The position numbers and the translations under genes were made by a program. From positions 1 through 26,659 of the forward strand of contig CAJUPI010000042.1 of the NCBI GenBank assembly GCA_910588125.1: a stretch of 26,659 nucleotides of DNA, in the 5' to 3' direction. Below the pieces are notes generated by a model, which did no database searches, had not been told where the DNA came from, and saw nothing but the letters and a program-made list of their open reading frames with translations. Below are positions 15,228-23,016 of this stretch, piece by piece. Every line of letters begins with the position of its first letter. The stretch's first letter is position 1. This stretch comes from an uncultured Lachnospiraceae bacterium. GTDB taxonomy: Bacteria > Bacillota > Clostridia > Lachnospirales > Lachnospiraceae.

Positions 15228-16736
15228 CTATAAATTGCCAAAAGAATACTTTGTCACGCTAATACACGCAGTTCCGTCGCAGTCAAACGCGATACCATCC
15301 GCCTCCATCGGCGTGTAGAACAGGGAAGACATTACCTTCTCTCCGTCATTGGCAAACACTTCAACCGAATATTTATCCAGCAAAATCCGCAGCTTTAACA
15401 CTTCCTGCTCCCCTTCTCCTTTGCCGGGAAACACCCTCATGGGAGCAAGCTCCATCTTTCTGCGGCAGACAACGTCCCGGTCAATCCCTGAGTGGGTCCG
15501 ATCTATGGTCAGGCACCTCTTTTTATGGCTGTACTGCACAAATGTCTCATACTCTTCATTCTGGGCAAAGCGGATGCGAAAATGCTCAAACCCAAATCCC
15601 GTAATCTCTACCAAAAGCTCCAAAACTCTTCCCCGGATACCGCTCAGAACAGTAGATTCTGTAATCGGCACATTTTCATATTGAACCATATCCGTGCGGT
15701 ACGCTTCCAGCTCTCTCACTGGCCTCTGGTATATCCTCCCTTGTTCATAAGTCAGCTCCCTGGGAATGGTCATCATTCCGGACCACTGGAACGGTGCCGG
15801 CGTAATGTTGGCATCCCAGGACTGCATCCATCCGATGAGAATACGGCGTCCGTCCTCGGTCAACATCGTCTGAGGCGCGTAAAAATCAAGCCCATAATCT
15901 GCAGAAGTGATATTTTCCCGTGTAAATTCATGAGATTTTTTGTCATACTGTCCGTAGATAAAGAGAGAGTTATTTCCATTGTGAAATTCCAGTCCCCAAG
16001 CCCGCATATCCTGGGGCGAAACCATCAGAATCTGCTTACATCCAAGAGGGAAAAAGTCAGGACATTCCCACATCTTTCCATATTTGTTCTCACTCTTGTC
16101 CAGAACGGTCACATACTCCCATTGTTTTAAATCTTTGGAATGATACAGAAGGACCTGCCCGCTGCCATCTCCTGCCCGGCTCCCCACTACCAGGTAAAAA
16201 CCGTCGTCTTCCCTCCATACCTTAGGATCCCGAAAGTCCTCCAGGCTACTCCCCTCCGGAGTGCTTTCACCTGTAATAATGGGATTCTCCGCAAACTTCC
16301 GGTATCGAATGCCGTCTCCCTTTGCCATGCACTGCACCTGTCTGTAATAGTGGAAACCATCATCCAGATATCGATCCATAACCCCTGTATAGATAAGCAC
16401 ATGCTCCCCGTCCACCTCAACAGCACTCCCCGAAAAACAGCCCGCCTCATCATAAGACTCATCAGGTGCCAATGCGCAGGGAAGATATTCCCATTTAATA
16501 AAATCCCTGCTCGTACAGTGCCCCCAGTGCATAGGACCCCATTTTTTGCTATAGGGATGGTACTGAAAAAACAGATGATACTGCCCTTGGAAAACCGAAA
16601 ATCCATTCGGATCATTGATCCAGCCCGTAGGAGAAGACATGTGATATTTAGGCCGCTCTTCCTTTGGAATATCGTGGACTTGCTTTTTTTCCATTCTATG
16701 AACCTTTAAAAGCTGTGGACTCACTGATTTTGTCAT
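15228..16736 (-). CDS. scrB-like: Sucrose-6-phosphate hydrolase / beta-fructofuranosidase (GH32)
   Basis: A 502-aa cytoplasmic glycoside hydrolase that would split sucrose-6-phosphate to glucose-6-phosphate and fructose. The GH32 catalytic triad is complete: nucleophile Asp42 in WINDPNG (39-45), Asp170 in FRDP (168-171) and acid/base Glu224 in WECPDFF. The five-bladed propeller is followed by a C-terminal beta-sandwich ending near the stop. There is no signal peptide, which agrees with an intracellular phosphorylated substrate. GGAGGG precedes the ATG at 16736. It is the first gene of the operon, with promoter 16800-16828 and an overlapping operator, and is transcribed divergently from the LacI-type repressor. 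Confidence 0.94.
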   Translation of the reverse strand: MTKSVSPQLLKVHRMEKKQVHDIPKEERPKYHMSSPTGWINDPNGFSVFQGQYHLFFQYHPYSKKWGPMHWGHCTSRDFIKWEYLPCALAPDESYDEAGCFSGSAVEVDGEHVLIYTGVMDRYLDDGFHYYRQVQCMAKGDGIRYRKFAENPIITGESTPEGSSLEDFRDPKVWREDDGFYLVVGSRAGDGSGQVLLYHSKDLKQWEYVTVLDKSENKYGKMWECPDFFPLGCKQILMVSPQDMRAWGLEFHNGNNSLFIYGQYDKKSHEFTRENITSADYGLDFYAPQTMLTEDGRRILIGWMQSWDANITPAPFQWSGMMTIPRELTYEQGRIYQRPVRELEAYRTDMVQYENVPITESTVLSGIRGRVLELLVEITGFGFEHFRIRFAQNEEYETFVQYSHKKRCLTIDRTHSGIDRDVVCRRKMELAPMRVFPGKGEGEQEVLKLRILLDKYSVEVFANDGEKVMSSLFYTPMEADGIAFDCDGTACISVTKYSFGNL

Positions 16737-16768
16737 ATTTTCCCTCCGTCAATAATCGGTTTTGGTAT

Positions 16769-16782
16769 CGGTTAAGTAACCG
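16769..16782. promoter_or_regulatory. Operator of the sucrose operon, CGGTTAAGTAACCG
   Basis: A 14-bp inverted repeat (CGGTTA-AG-TAACCG) directly downstream of the scrB promoter, where a bound repressor would block initiation. The overlapping ACCGGT and a further CGGT half-site at about 16757-16760 make this a cluster of half-sites. The matching palindrome at 16897-16910 suggests one LacI-type regulator, most likely the adjacent one, binds both. Confidence 0.72.
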
Positions 16783-16799
16783 GTAACTTTATTGATTTA

Positions 16800-16828
16800 A
16801 TTCTATCACCGCCATCCCTTCTTGTCAA
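16800..16828 (-). promoter_or_regulatory. Promoter of the scrB-scrA operon
   Basis: On the minus strand TTGACA (16823-16828), a 17-bp spacer and TAGAAT (16800-16805). The operator at 16769-16782 follows about 17 bases downstream of the -10. Confidence 0.85.
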
Positions 16829-16896
16829 TGCCGGATTTTTGATTTCAGCATTATCTATAAATAAGGCTGCTCCCTTTTATGCAAATATGATAAAAT

Positions 16897-16910
16897 CGGT
16901 AACATTACCG
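16897..16910. promoter_or_regulatory. Second sucrose-regulon operator, CGGTAACATTACCG
   Basis: A 14-bp inverted repeat (CGGTAA-CA-TTACCG), 128 bp centre to centre from the first operator. It lies upstream of the divergent scrR-like gene, so autoregulation or DNA looping between the sites is plausible. A possible -10 for scrR (TAAACT, 16941-16946) lies downstream, but no convincing -35 is seen. Confidence 0.68.
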
Positions 16911-17005
16911 GTTATTCTTACATTTCTGTTGATTTTATGGTAAACTATCTACAGGCAAGTTCTTTATAGTAACAATACCTGTGAGCCAACAACCCGCCGG
17001 CCGCT

Positions 17006-17033
17006 GCCAAGGCCAATCCAGCTTTGCCTTGGC
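17006..17033. promoter_or_regulatory. Hairpin in the 5' leader of the scrR-like gene
   Basis: GCCAAGGC (17006-17013) and GCCTTGGC (17026-17033) form an 8-bp stem with a 12-nt loop, about 47 bases before the scrR-like start codon. No U-run follows. It may influence mRNA stability or translation; its function is unknown. Confidence 0.45.
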
Positions 17034-17079
17034 GCGTTGCCTTCGCGAGAATAAATCAGAATGAGGGAATCATAAAAAT

Positions 17080-18105
17080 ATGGGAAAAAAGAATGTAACC
17101 TTTGACGACATTGCAAAATATACGAATTTCTCCAAGACTACCATCTCCAGATATTTCAATAATCCTGACTCTTTGACCCTGGAGAATCAACAGATTATAT
17201 CCAATGCGCTAGAAGCATTAAATTATAAAGAAAATAAAGTGGCCCGCATTCTGGCTAACGGAAAGACAGAGTTTGTCGGCATCATCATCCCTGACCTGTA
17301 TATGCATTACTACGCACAAATGCTGTCCGAGATCCTGGCCACCTACGAAAAATTCGGTTACAAATTTCTGGTGTTTGAGGGCAACCGGGATAAATCCATT
17401 GAACAGCAGTATATTCAGGAGCTGCTGGCTTATAAAATTGAAGGGCTTATTGTCCTGAGCCACACTATTTCCTCACAGGAGCTGGCCTCTTACAATATAC
17501 CGACCGTTACCATAGAGCGTGAGGACCAGTACACCTGCAGTGTGAACACAGACAATTATATGGGCGCTGTCCAGGCTACCAGCCTGCTGTTCAAAAACAA
17601 CTGCGATATCCTGTTCCATCTCAACCAGCAGGTATCAAAAACCACTCCTGGCTATCAACGGATCCAGGGATTTCTGGATATCTGCCAGGAACACAATCTG
17701 CCCCACAAGCTTATTCTGACCAGCTTTGGCAGAACTTATGAAGAAAACGAAAAACGGCTGGGAAAAATCCTTCAGGAAATGGAAGAGGGCTATCAGGGTA
17801 AAAAGAAGGGAATCTTTGTGTCCAATGACACCCATGCCAATATTCTCCTGAATCTGCTGATCCGAAAGTATGGCCGTCTTCCAGAGGAATATCGAATTGT
17901 GGGGTTCGACGACTCACCTATTGCCACTTCCGCCATTATCCCCATCAGCACCGTCGGACAGCAGATTGAAAAAATCGCTTTTCAGGCCATGGAACTTCTG
18001 GTCATGCAGATGAATGAGCGCAAAAAAAGAAGGCCGGCGCCTTTAAAAGAACCGATCCACCAGGTAGTTACTCCTGTGCTGAGAAGGCGGAATACCACAG
18101 ATTAA
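17080..18105 (+). CDS. scrR-like: LacI-family repressor of the sucrose operon (ScrR-like)
   Basis: A 341-aa LacI-family regulator with headpiece VTFDDIAKYTNFSKTTISRY (residues 6-25), hinge NYKENKVARILANGKT and a sugar-binding core from FVGIIIPDLYMHYY. The C-terminus is basic (NERKKRRPAP and RRRN). It is divergent from scrB-scrA, with two CGGT-type palindromes in the shared 343-base intergenic region, so it most likely represses sucrose uptake and hydrolysis until the sugar or its phosphate is present (inference). The site GAGGG is about 14 bases from the ATG, so the ribosome binding site is weak, as expected for a repressor. It is one of only two plus-strand genes here. Confidence 0.9.
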   Translation: MGKKNVTFDDIAKYTNFSKTTISRYFNNPDSLTLENQQIISNALEALNYKENKVARILANGKTEFVGIIIPDLYMHYYAQMLSEILATYEKFGYKFLVFEGNRDKSIEQQYIQELLAYKIEGLIVLSHTISSQELASYNIPTVTIEREDQYTCSVNTDNYMGAVQATSLLFKNNCDILFHLNQQVSKTTPGYQRIQGFLDICQEHNLPHKLILTSFGRTYEENEKRLGKILQEMEEGYQGKKKGIFVSNDTHANILLNLLIRKYGRLPEEYRIVGFDDSPIATSAIIPISTVGQQIEKIAFQAMELLVMQMNERKKRRPAPLKEPIHQVVTPVLRRRNTTD

Positions 18106-18126
18106 AAACTGGTTTCCGCTCCATTA

Positions 18127-18611
18127 TAATGTCAATGGTCTAAATTAGGTAAAAAGGTACGCCTTGGAGGAAGGAGTGAGCGAAGCGGCAGCTAGGCGGG
18201 CATTTTTTCCCGTTTCGGAATTAAGAGGCCCTAAAATTTTTGAATTTTGCTAAGTGCGAAACGAAAATGCCCAAACTCGCTTCGCTCAGACAGTGTGCAT
18301 TTTCGTTTCAACGCAAAATTCAAAAACTTAAGGGCCTCTAAATCCCTGCAAAAGTCAAAAATGCCCGCCTAGCTGCCGCTTCGCTCACTCCTTCCTCCAA
18401 GGCTGAATATTTTCATGGCCTAAGTTAATGTCATGATGCCGGGGCAAAAGGTGTCAATGTAGAAAATTGTTTGTAAACTGTGCATTGAATCATTTCGATT
18501 AGTACCCATTTTAAGTTATAATATGGGGGAGGATTTCACACATAATTTTAAATTAATTAATACAATTTCCCGGCACACGACCTTTTGGCCCCAGAGTGTG
18601 TTTGAAAATTG
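18127..18611. mobile_element. Composite palindromic element A+B (485 bp), opposite orientation to the copy at 3162
   Basis: The A part (18127-about 18437) has a perfect 47-bp stem (18161-18207 with 18357-18403) and the shared centre GAAACGAAAATGC...GCATTTTCGTTTC around CTCGCTTCGCTC. It joins palindrome B (AATGTCATGATGCCGGGG... to ...CCTTTTGGCCCCAG) through a shared ATGTCAT, as in the composite at 3162-3640 but reversed. Lengths agree (479 and 485 bp). The stem sequence is quite different from the other copies. The flanking 10-mers CGCTCCATTA and CTTTCCATCA match at only 7 of 10 bases, so a target duplication is suggested at best and the right boundary is approximate. It begins 22 bases after the scrR-like stop codon. 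Confidence 0.78.
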
Positions 18612-18655
18612 CTTTCCATCATATGTACCTTCCACTTTGGAGGAAGCAAGACACA

Positions 18656-18780
18656 GTCCTGGAGGAAAGAGCGGGGCGGCGGGCAATCCCTCGGGATTTT
18701 TGACATTTGCAGGGTTTCTTAATCCCGAAACGGAAAAAATCCCGAGGGATTGCCCACCGCCCCGCTCTTTCCTCCAGGAC
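18656..18780. repeat. Centre-deleted palindrome related to element A
   Basis: A 46-bp stem with a single mismatch joins 18656-18701 (starting GTCCTGGAGGAAAGAGCGGG) to 18735-18780. The loop region reads GACATTTGCAGGGTTTC then TTAATCCCGAAACGG, which is the left inner arm of element A fused directly to its right inner arm. The conserved central hairpin has been lost. The stem sequence is again unique to this copy. No YAATG ends or duplication were found. It lies between the composite element and the stop codon of the ABC ATPase at 18808, so it could terminate that operon's transcript (inference). Confidence 0.75.
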
Positions 18781-18807
18781 GTGCCTCTCACGAAAATCCC
18801 TAGCTAT

Positions 18808-19884
18808 TTATAAAATATAAACCCCCTGCGAATCAAAATCAAGAAACGCCTTTTCTCCTGCCTGATACACCCGCCGGTTCACCGGATTATAATCCGTGAT
18901 CTGGAGCTCCATATCTCCCACCATCACCTGATAATACTGATAAGCTCCCATAAATGTGGACAAAACAACGGTCGCCTCCAGATAACCCTGTTCTGCCAGG
19001 GTCACCGCCTCCGGGCGGAGCACCAGAGCCACCCGATCCCCTGTCCTGGCATGGCAGAAATTATTTACCTCTAATTGTTTTCCTGCCACCTCAATCCGCG
19101 CTTTTTCATTTTCGGCGGACAAAACTTCGGCATCCAGGAAATTGGCCTCGCCGATAAAATCCGCCACAAAGCGGGAATTGGGATGATAATAAATTTCCTG
19201 CGGTGTACCGGCCTGTTCTACTTTTCCTTTACTCATAATTATGATCTTATCCGAAATACTCATGGCTTCTGATTGATCATGTGTTACATAAATAGCCGTG
19301 ATCCCCACCTTCTGCTGGATTTTACGTATCTCCGTCCGCATGGAAACGCGCAGCTTGGCGTCCAGGTTGCTTAACGGCTCATCAAACAGCAAAACCCCCG
19401 GCTCCAGCACCAGAGCCCTCGCCAGTGCTACCCGTTGCTGCTGTCCGCCGGAAAGCTGATTCGTCATACGGGACTCCATCCCGTCCATCTCCACCAGCTT
19501 CAGAATATTCATCACCCGCTCCCGGATCTCTTCTTTGGGGAGCTTGCGGATCTTCAGCCCGTACGCAACGTTGTCAAATACATTGTAGTGGGGAAGAAGC
19601 GCATAGCTCTGAAATACCATCGCCGTATCCCGTTTATTGGGAGTCAGATGATTAATCGCCTCGCCCCCCAAATAGATCTCCCCTTCATCCGGGCTCTCAA
19701 ATCCGGCTATCATCCGCAGGGTGGTCGTCTTCCCGCAACCGGACGGCCCTAGCAAAGTGACAAAGGTCCCTGCTTCAATATCCAGGGTGGTATTCTCCAC
19801 CGCATAAAACTCTTTTCCGGTCTTGGGATCCTGATAAATCTTGGAAATATGATCCAGCCGGACTCCCTTCTTTTCTTTTTCCAT
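18808..19884 (-). CDS. ABC transporter ATP-binding protein, FbpC/PotA type with TOBE domain
   Basis: A 358-aa ATPase. The motifs are Walker A GPSGCGKTT (46-54), Q-loop Gln92, signature LSGGQQQR (134-141), Walker B VLLFDEP (154-160) and switch His192. The C-terminal third has the beta-rich TOBE-type domain (VALVLRPEAVTLAEQGYLEA). The ATG abuts the permease stop codon (TAAATG), with AGGGAGG inside the permease gene, so the two are translationally coupled. It energises the fused permease encoded upstream. The family carries ferric iron, polyamines, phosphonates or hexose phosphates; the substrate here is not known. Confidence 0.93.
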   Translation of the reverse strand: MEKEKKGVRLDHISKIYQDPKTGKEFYAVENTTLDIEAGTFVTLLGPSGCGKTTTLRMIAGFESPDEGEIYLGGEAINHLTPNKRDTAMVFQSYALLPHYNVFDNVAYGLKIRKLPKEEIRERVMNILKLVEMDGMESRMTNQLSGGQQQRVALARALVLEPGVLLFDEPLSNLDAKLRVSMRTEIRKIQQKVGITAIYVTHDQSEAMSISDKIIIMSKGKVEQAGTPQEIYYHPNSRFVADFIGEANFLDAEVLSAENEKARIEVAGKQLEVNNFCHARTGDRVALVLRPEAVTLAEQGYLEATVVLSTFMGAYQYYQVMVGDMELQITDYNPVNRRVYQAGEKAFLDFDSQGVYIL

Positions 19885-21600
19885 TTATTCATCCTCCCTA
19901 ACCTTGATCTTTTTGCTGACGCCAAAAAACCGAATTAACGTATTCATAATCAGCACTGCGCCATAGGTAATGGCTATCAGCACTGTGGCATAAGCACAGG
20001 CCACTCCATAATTCCCCTTTTCTGCCTGCTCATTGATCTGGCAGGTGATCAGCAGAAAGTCCGGCGTCACCAAAAGAATAATCGCCGAGATTGCCGTAAT
20101 GCTCCGCACAAAGGCTGTTACCAGTCCGCTGAAAAAAGAATCCTTAATCAACGGCAGAGTAACCGTCATAAATACTCTTGCCGAGTTTGCCCCCATATCG
20201 TAGGCGGACTCTTCAATCGATTTATCAATCTGGCGCAGCGCAGAAATCCCGCTCCTGGTTCCCGTAGGAAGGCTCCTCACGATAAATACAATAATAAGAA
20301 TCAATCCGGTTCCATAAAGATTACTCATGATTCCGGTCCTAAACAGACCATTGGCATAACCCCGAATATAGCCGATTCCCAAGACTGTACCTGGCACTGC
20401 CATTGCCAGCATGGATACAAACTCGATAAATCCTTTTCCCCGGAAATGCTTCTTCACTACCAGATAGGCGATCACCATAGACAAAAATGCGGTCAAAGGC
20501 GACGCGATTAGCGACAGGACAAAGGAATCCTGAAACGCTTTCAGCCCGCTGGTCCGCAGCATATACTGGAACCATTTCAGGGACAGGCTGTAATCTCTTC
20601 CCCACAACGTAAACAGTGCTCCAAAAGGCACCATCACATACATCAATACTACAAAAGCAGCTACCAGAGTACAAAATATCGTCAACGGCACGGTCACGCT
20701 CCTGTCCTCGATCAGCATCCGCATCCGCGACGCCTTTCCTGTCAGCGTAGCAGCCGTCTTTTTCTCCAGATAATATTTCTGAATTAAAAACAGCACAACT
20801 GTCAGAGACAGCAGCACGACCGACATGGCAGCTGCCCCCGTGGAATCATAGGCGCCTGTCACCTGCAGATAAATCGTGGTGGCAAGAGTATCATAAGAAC
20901 CGCCAATTAACATAGGGTTGGCAAAATCTGCCACGGACTCAATAAATGTCACCAGAAATGCATTGCCTAAACCGGGCAGCAAAAGCGGAAATGTCACACT
21001 GGTAAACACCTTCCACCGGCTTGCCCCCATATCCCGCGTCGCCTCTTCCAGAGACGGATCGATATTCTTCAAAAGCCCTTTCAGCATCAGATAACATACC
21101 GGAAAAAAGGTCAGCGTCTGAACAATGGCGATCCCCTTCAGCCCATAAACATTTGAATCATAAATTTTCAGAAGTGACCGCGTAATAATACCACTGCGCC
21201 CAAAAAGCATGATCATGGACAGGGACAACACAAAGGGCGGAGATACCACAGGCAGCATGGATACTACCGCAAAAAGCTTTTCTAGGATCTTCGTTTGCAG
21301 CTTTACATAGACTTCCACATAGGCAAACAACAAACCGATCGCTGTCGATGCAATCCCGGTAATCATTCCCAGCACCAGAGTATTTTTAAATGCCGTGCGG
21401 AACCGTTCCAGGCTCAACACCCGTTCAAATACGGCAAGTGTTACCCGTCCCTCCTCCAGAAAGCTGTCCACCAACAGCATCAGCAAGGGATACAAAATAA
21501 ATAATGCTAAAAACACCAATAAAACGACAATCATACTAATCAGGATCGGATCCGAAAAAAACTTTTTCCGCTCCAGTCTGGCACTTTGTTTTCCAGCCAA
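19885..21600 (-). CDS. ABC transporter fused double permease, FbpB/AfuB type
   Basis: A 571-aa membrane protein made of two permease modules in one chain, as in FbpB/AfuB ferric or hexose-phosphate importers. The first module runs from a leading transmembrane segment to an EAA-type loop, LEEATRDMGASRWKVF; the second ends with IEESAYDMGANSARVF. I place the start at a TTG (21600) because GGGGGAG lies 6 bases upstream. The in-frame ATG at 21684 falls inside a strong intercistronic hairpin and has no ribosome binding site. The binding-protein gene is 122 bases upstream and the ATPase follows immediately. Confidence 0.85.
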   Translation of the reverse strand: MAGKQSARLERKKFFSDPILISMIVVLLVFLALFILYPLLMLLVDSFLEEGRVTLAVFERVLSLERFRTAFKNTLVLGMITGIASTAIGLLFAYVEVYVKLQTKILEKLFAVVSMLPVVSPPFVLSLSMIMLFGRSGIITRSLLKIYDSNVYGLKGIAIVQTLTFFPVCYLMLKGLLKNIDPSLEEATRDMGASRWKVFTSVTFPLLLPGLGNAFLVTFIESVADFANPMLIGGSYDTLATTIYLQVTGAYDSTGAAAMSVVLLSLTVVLFLIQKYYLEKKTAATLTGKASRMRMLIEDRSVTVPLTIFCTLVAAFVVLMYVMVPFGALFTLWGRDYSLSLKWFQYMLRTSGLKAFQDSFVLSLIASPLTAFLSMVIAYLVVKKHFRGKGFIEFVSMLAMAVPGTVLGIGYIRGYANGLFRTGIMSNLYGTGLILIIVFIVRSLPTGTRSGISALRQIDKSIEESAYDMGANSARVFMTVTLPLIKDSFFSGLVTAFVRSITAISAIILLVTPDFLLITCQINEQAEKGNYGVACAYATVLIAITYGAVLIMNTLIRFFGVSKKIKVREDE

Positions 21601-21647
21601 AAGCCACTCCCCCTTTCCTACTTCAAACCATCCTCCTGCAAAAAGCC

Positions 21648-21686
21648 AAATGCTGCGCTGCGCAATCCGCGCATTACGCAGCATTT
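21648..21686 (-). promoter_or_regulatory. Intercistronic hairpin between binding-protein and permease genes
   Basis: AAATGCTGCG (21648-21657) is the exact inverse of CGCAGCATTT (21677-21686), and a nested TGCGC/GCGCA pair lies inside. On the minus strand the stem is followed by GGCUUUUUG, so it may act as a partial terminator that lowers permease expression relative to the binding protein. It also argues against translation starting at 21684. Confidence 0.7.
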
Positions 21687-21722
21687 GATATTTTTCTTAA
21701 ATGCTTTCCCGCATAAACCTCT

Positions 21723-22925
21723 TTATTCTGTCAGGAACCGGCTGGCATCCGCGTTGTCGGCAGCACTGCCCAACGCCGTAAAGAAATCTTCTACATATTT
21801 GGCGCTGTTTGCCTTGGCATCCTCAAAATCGTAATCGATCGTATTGTTCATATCCAGTCCAAACCGGGTGGCTTCCTCCGGCTGAGCCGCATTGGAAAGC
21901 ACCAGGAACTGATAGGAGCCGGCCTCTTTTGCGTGATCCACGCAATCCGGAGATAATGCATACTCAATCCACAGCTTAGCTGCATTGGGGTGAGCACAGC
22001 CATTAAAGATTGCGGTGGCGCCAACCTCAAAAGATGTACCGTCTTCCGGAACGATCAGCTCAATGTTATCATACCCCTGAAGAATCTGGTAAATTCCATC
22101 ATGAAGGAAACCAATACCGATCACACACTCGCCCGGGCCTACCATCTTAGACGGGCCGGAACCTGACTTCGTGTACTGATTGATATTCTGATCCAGCGCT
22201 TTGAAGTATTCCATTGCCTCGTCATGGCCCTTCATCTGAATCATGGTATTGATCACAAGCTTGGCTGTTCCTGCCGTATTCGGATTCGACAGCATGATCA
22301 GCCCTTTGTACTCCTCTTTTGTCAGATCATCCCATGTCTTCGGAGCCTCCAGCCCCAGCCGCTCCAGCTCTTCCGTGTTGACCATAAAGCCCAGAATCCC
22401 TTTGTAAATACCATACCAGCAATCCGTAGGATCCTTATAATCCTCACTGATCAGATTCGCAGCATTCTCGGCTTTATATTCCATCAAAAGCCCGTCTGCC
22501 ACTGCTTCATTGTAAGGATCTGTGGTTCCTCCAAACCAGACATCCGCCGAGGGCTTGCCGGCCTCTTCTGAAATCTTGGTATAGACTTCTGAGGTGGAAA
22601 GCCTCTGGAATTTGGTCTTAATCCCATAAAGCTGTTCAAAATTCTTGCAGGCCACTGACAAATATTCTTCTTCGCAGGAACCATATACTGTCAGCTCTCC
22701 CTCTGCTTTTGCCGCCTCAATCAAGGCATCCAGGCCGCCGGCGGCCTCTGCTTTTGTCTCTCCCTCTGCCGGCTCTTTTTCCGCCGGAGTCTCTGCCGCC
22801 TGTGTTGTCGCTTCCGTCGCCGCCGGAGCAGGCGCGGCCGTTGTGTTCGTATCTGCGCCTCCGCCACAGGCGGTCAGGCCCAATACCATCGAACATGCCA
22901 ACATCAATGCCATTTTTTTCTTCAT
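21723..22925 (-). CDS. Family 1 binding lipoprotein of an FbpA/AfuA-type ABC importer
   Basis: A 400-aa lipoprotein with signal peptide and lipobox LTAC, followed by a long Ala/Thr/Glu/Pro-rich tether (about residues 23-60). The binding core (GELTVYGSCEEEY, SADVWFGGTTDPY, WYGIYKGILGFMVNTEEL) matches the ferric/2-aminoethylphosphonate/hexose-phosphate group of periplasmic-type binders. The substrate is not decided by sequence. The start is the ATG at 22925, with AAAGGAGG 8 bases upstream; an in-frame ATG 39 bases earlier lacks a site. It is the first gene of the binding protein-permease-ATPase operon, with its own promoter and a structured leader. Confidence 0.9.
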   Translation of the reverse strand: MKKKMALMLACSMVLGLTACGGGADTNTTAAPAPAATEATTQAAETPAEKEPAEGETKAEAAGGLDALIEAAKAEGELTVYGSCEEEYLSVACKNFEQLYGIKTKFQRLSTSEVYTKISEEAGKPSADVWFGGTTDPYNEAVADGLLMEYKAENAANLISEDYKDPTDCWYGIYKGILGFMVNTEELERLGLEAPKTWDDLTKEEYKGLIMLSNPNTAGTAKLVINTMIQMKGHDEAMEYFKALDQNINQYTKSGSGPSKMVGPGECVIGIGFLHDGIYQILQGYDNIELIVPEDGTSFEVGATAIFNGCAHPNAAKLWIEYALSPDCVDHAKEAGSYQFLVLSNAAQPEEATRFGLDMNNTIDYDFEDAKANSAKYVEDFFTALGSAADNADASRFLTE

Positions 22926-22965
22926 AATACTGTCCTCCTTTACACTTATGAAATCCCTATGCATT

Positions 22966-23004
22966 CCGAGATAGCAGATGTGTTATCACATCTGGTTCTC
23001 TCGG
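22966..23004 (-). promoter_or_regulatory. Two-tier hairpin in the leader of the FbpA/AfuA-type gene
   Basis: Outer stem CCGAGA/TCTCGG (22966-22971 with 22999-23004) and inner perfect 8-bp stem CAGATGTG/CACATCTG (22975-22982 with 22987-22994) are separated by a small asymmetric internal loop, with a 4-nt apical loop. It lies within about 15 nt of the predicted transcript start and about 40 nt before the start codon. No U-run follows, so it is not a terminator. It could stabilise the mRNA or bind a regulator (inference). Confidence 0.6.
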
Positions 23005-23016
23005 CTACACATGTGA

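Noticed and set aside
18117..18621. 10-bp target duplication around the right-hand composite element
   Set aside because: Flanks match at only 7 of 10 positions and the right end is degenerate; not counted as evidence of insertion.
1..18780. Repeats as a CRISPR array
   Set aside because: Copies are hundreds of bases long, palindromic, irregularly spaced by kilobases and in both orientations; no cas genes are present.
18808..22925. Firm assignment of the three-gene importer to ferric iron
   Set aside because: The same architecture serves ferric iron, aminoethylphosphonate and hexose phosphates; no diagnostic ligand residues could be confirmed.
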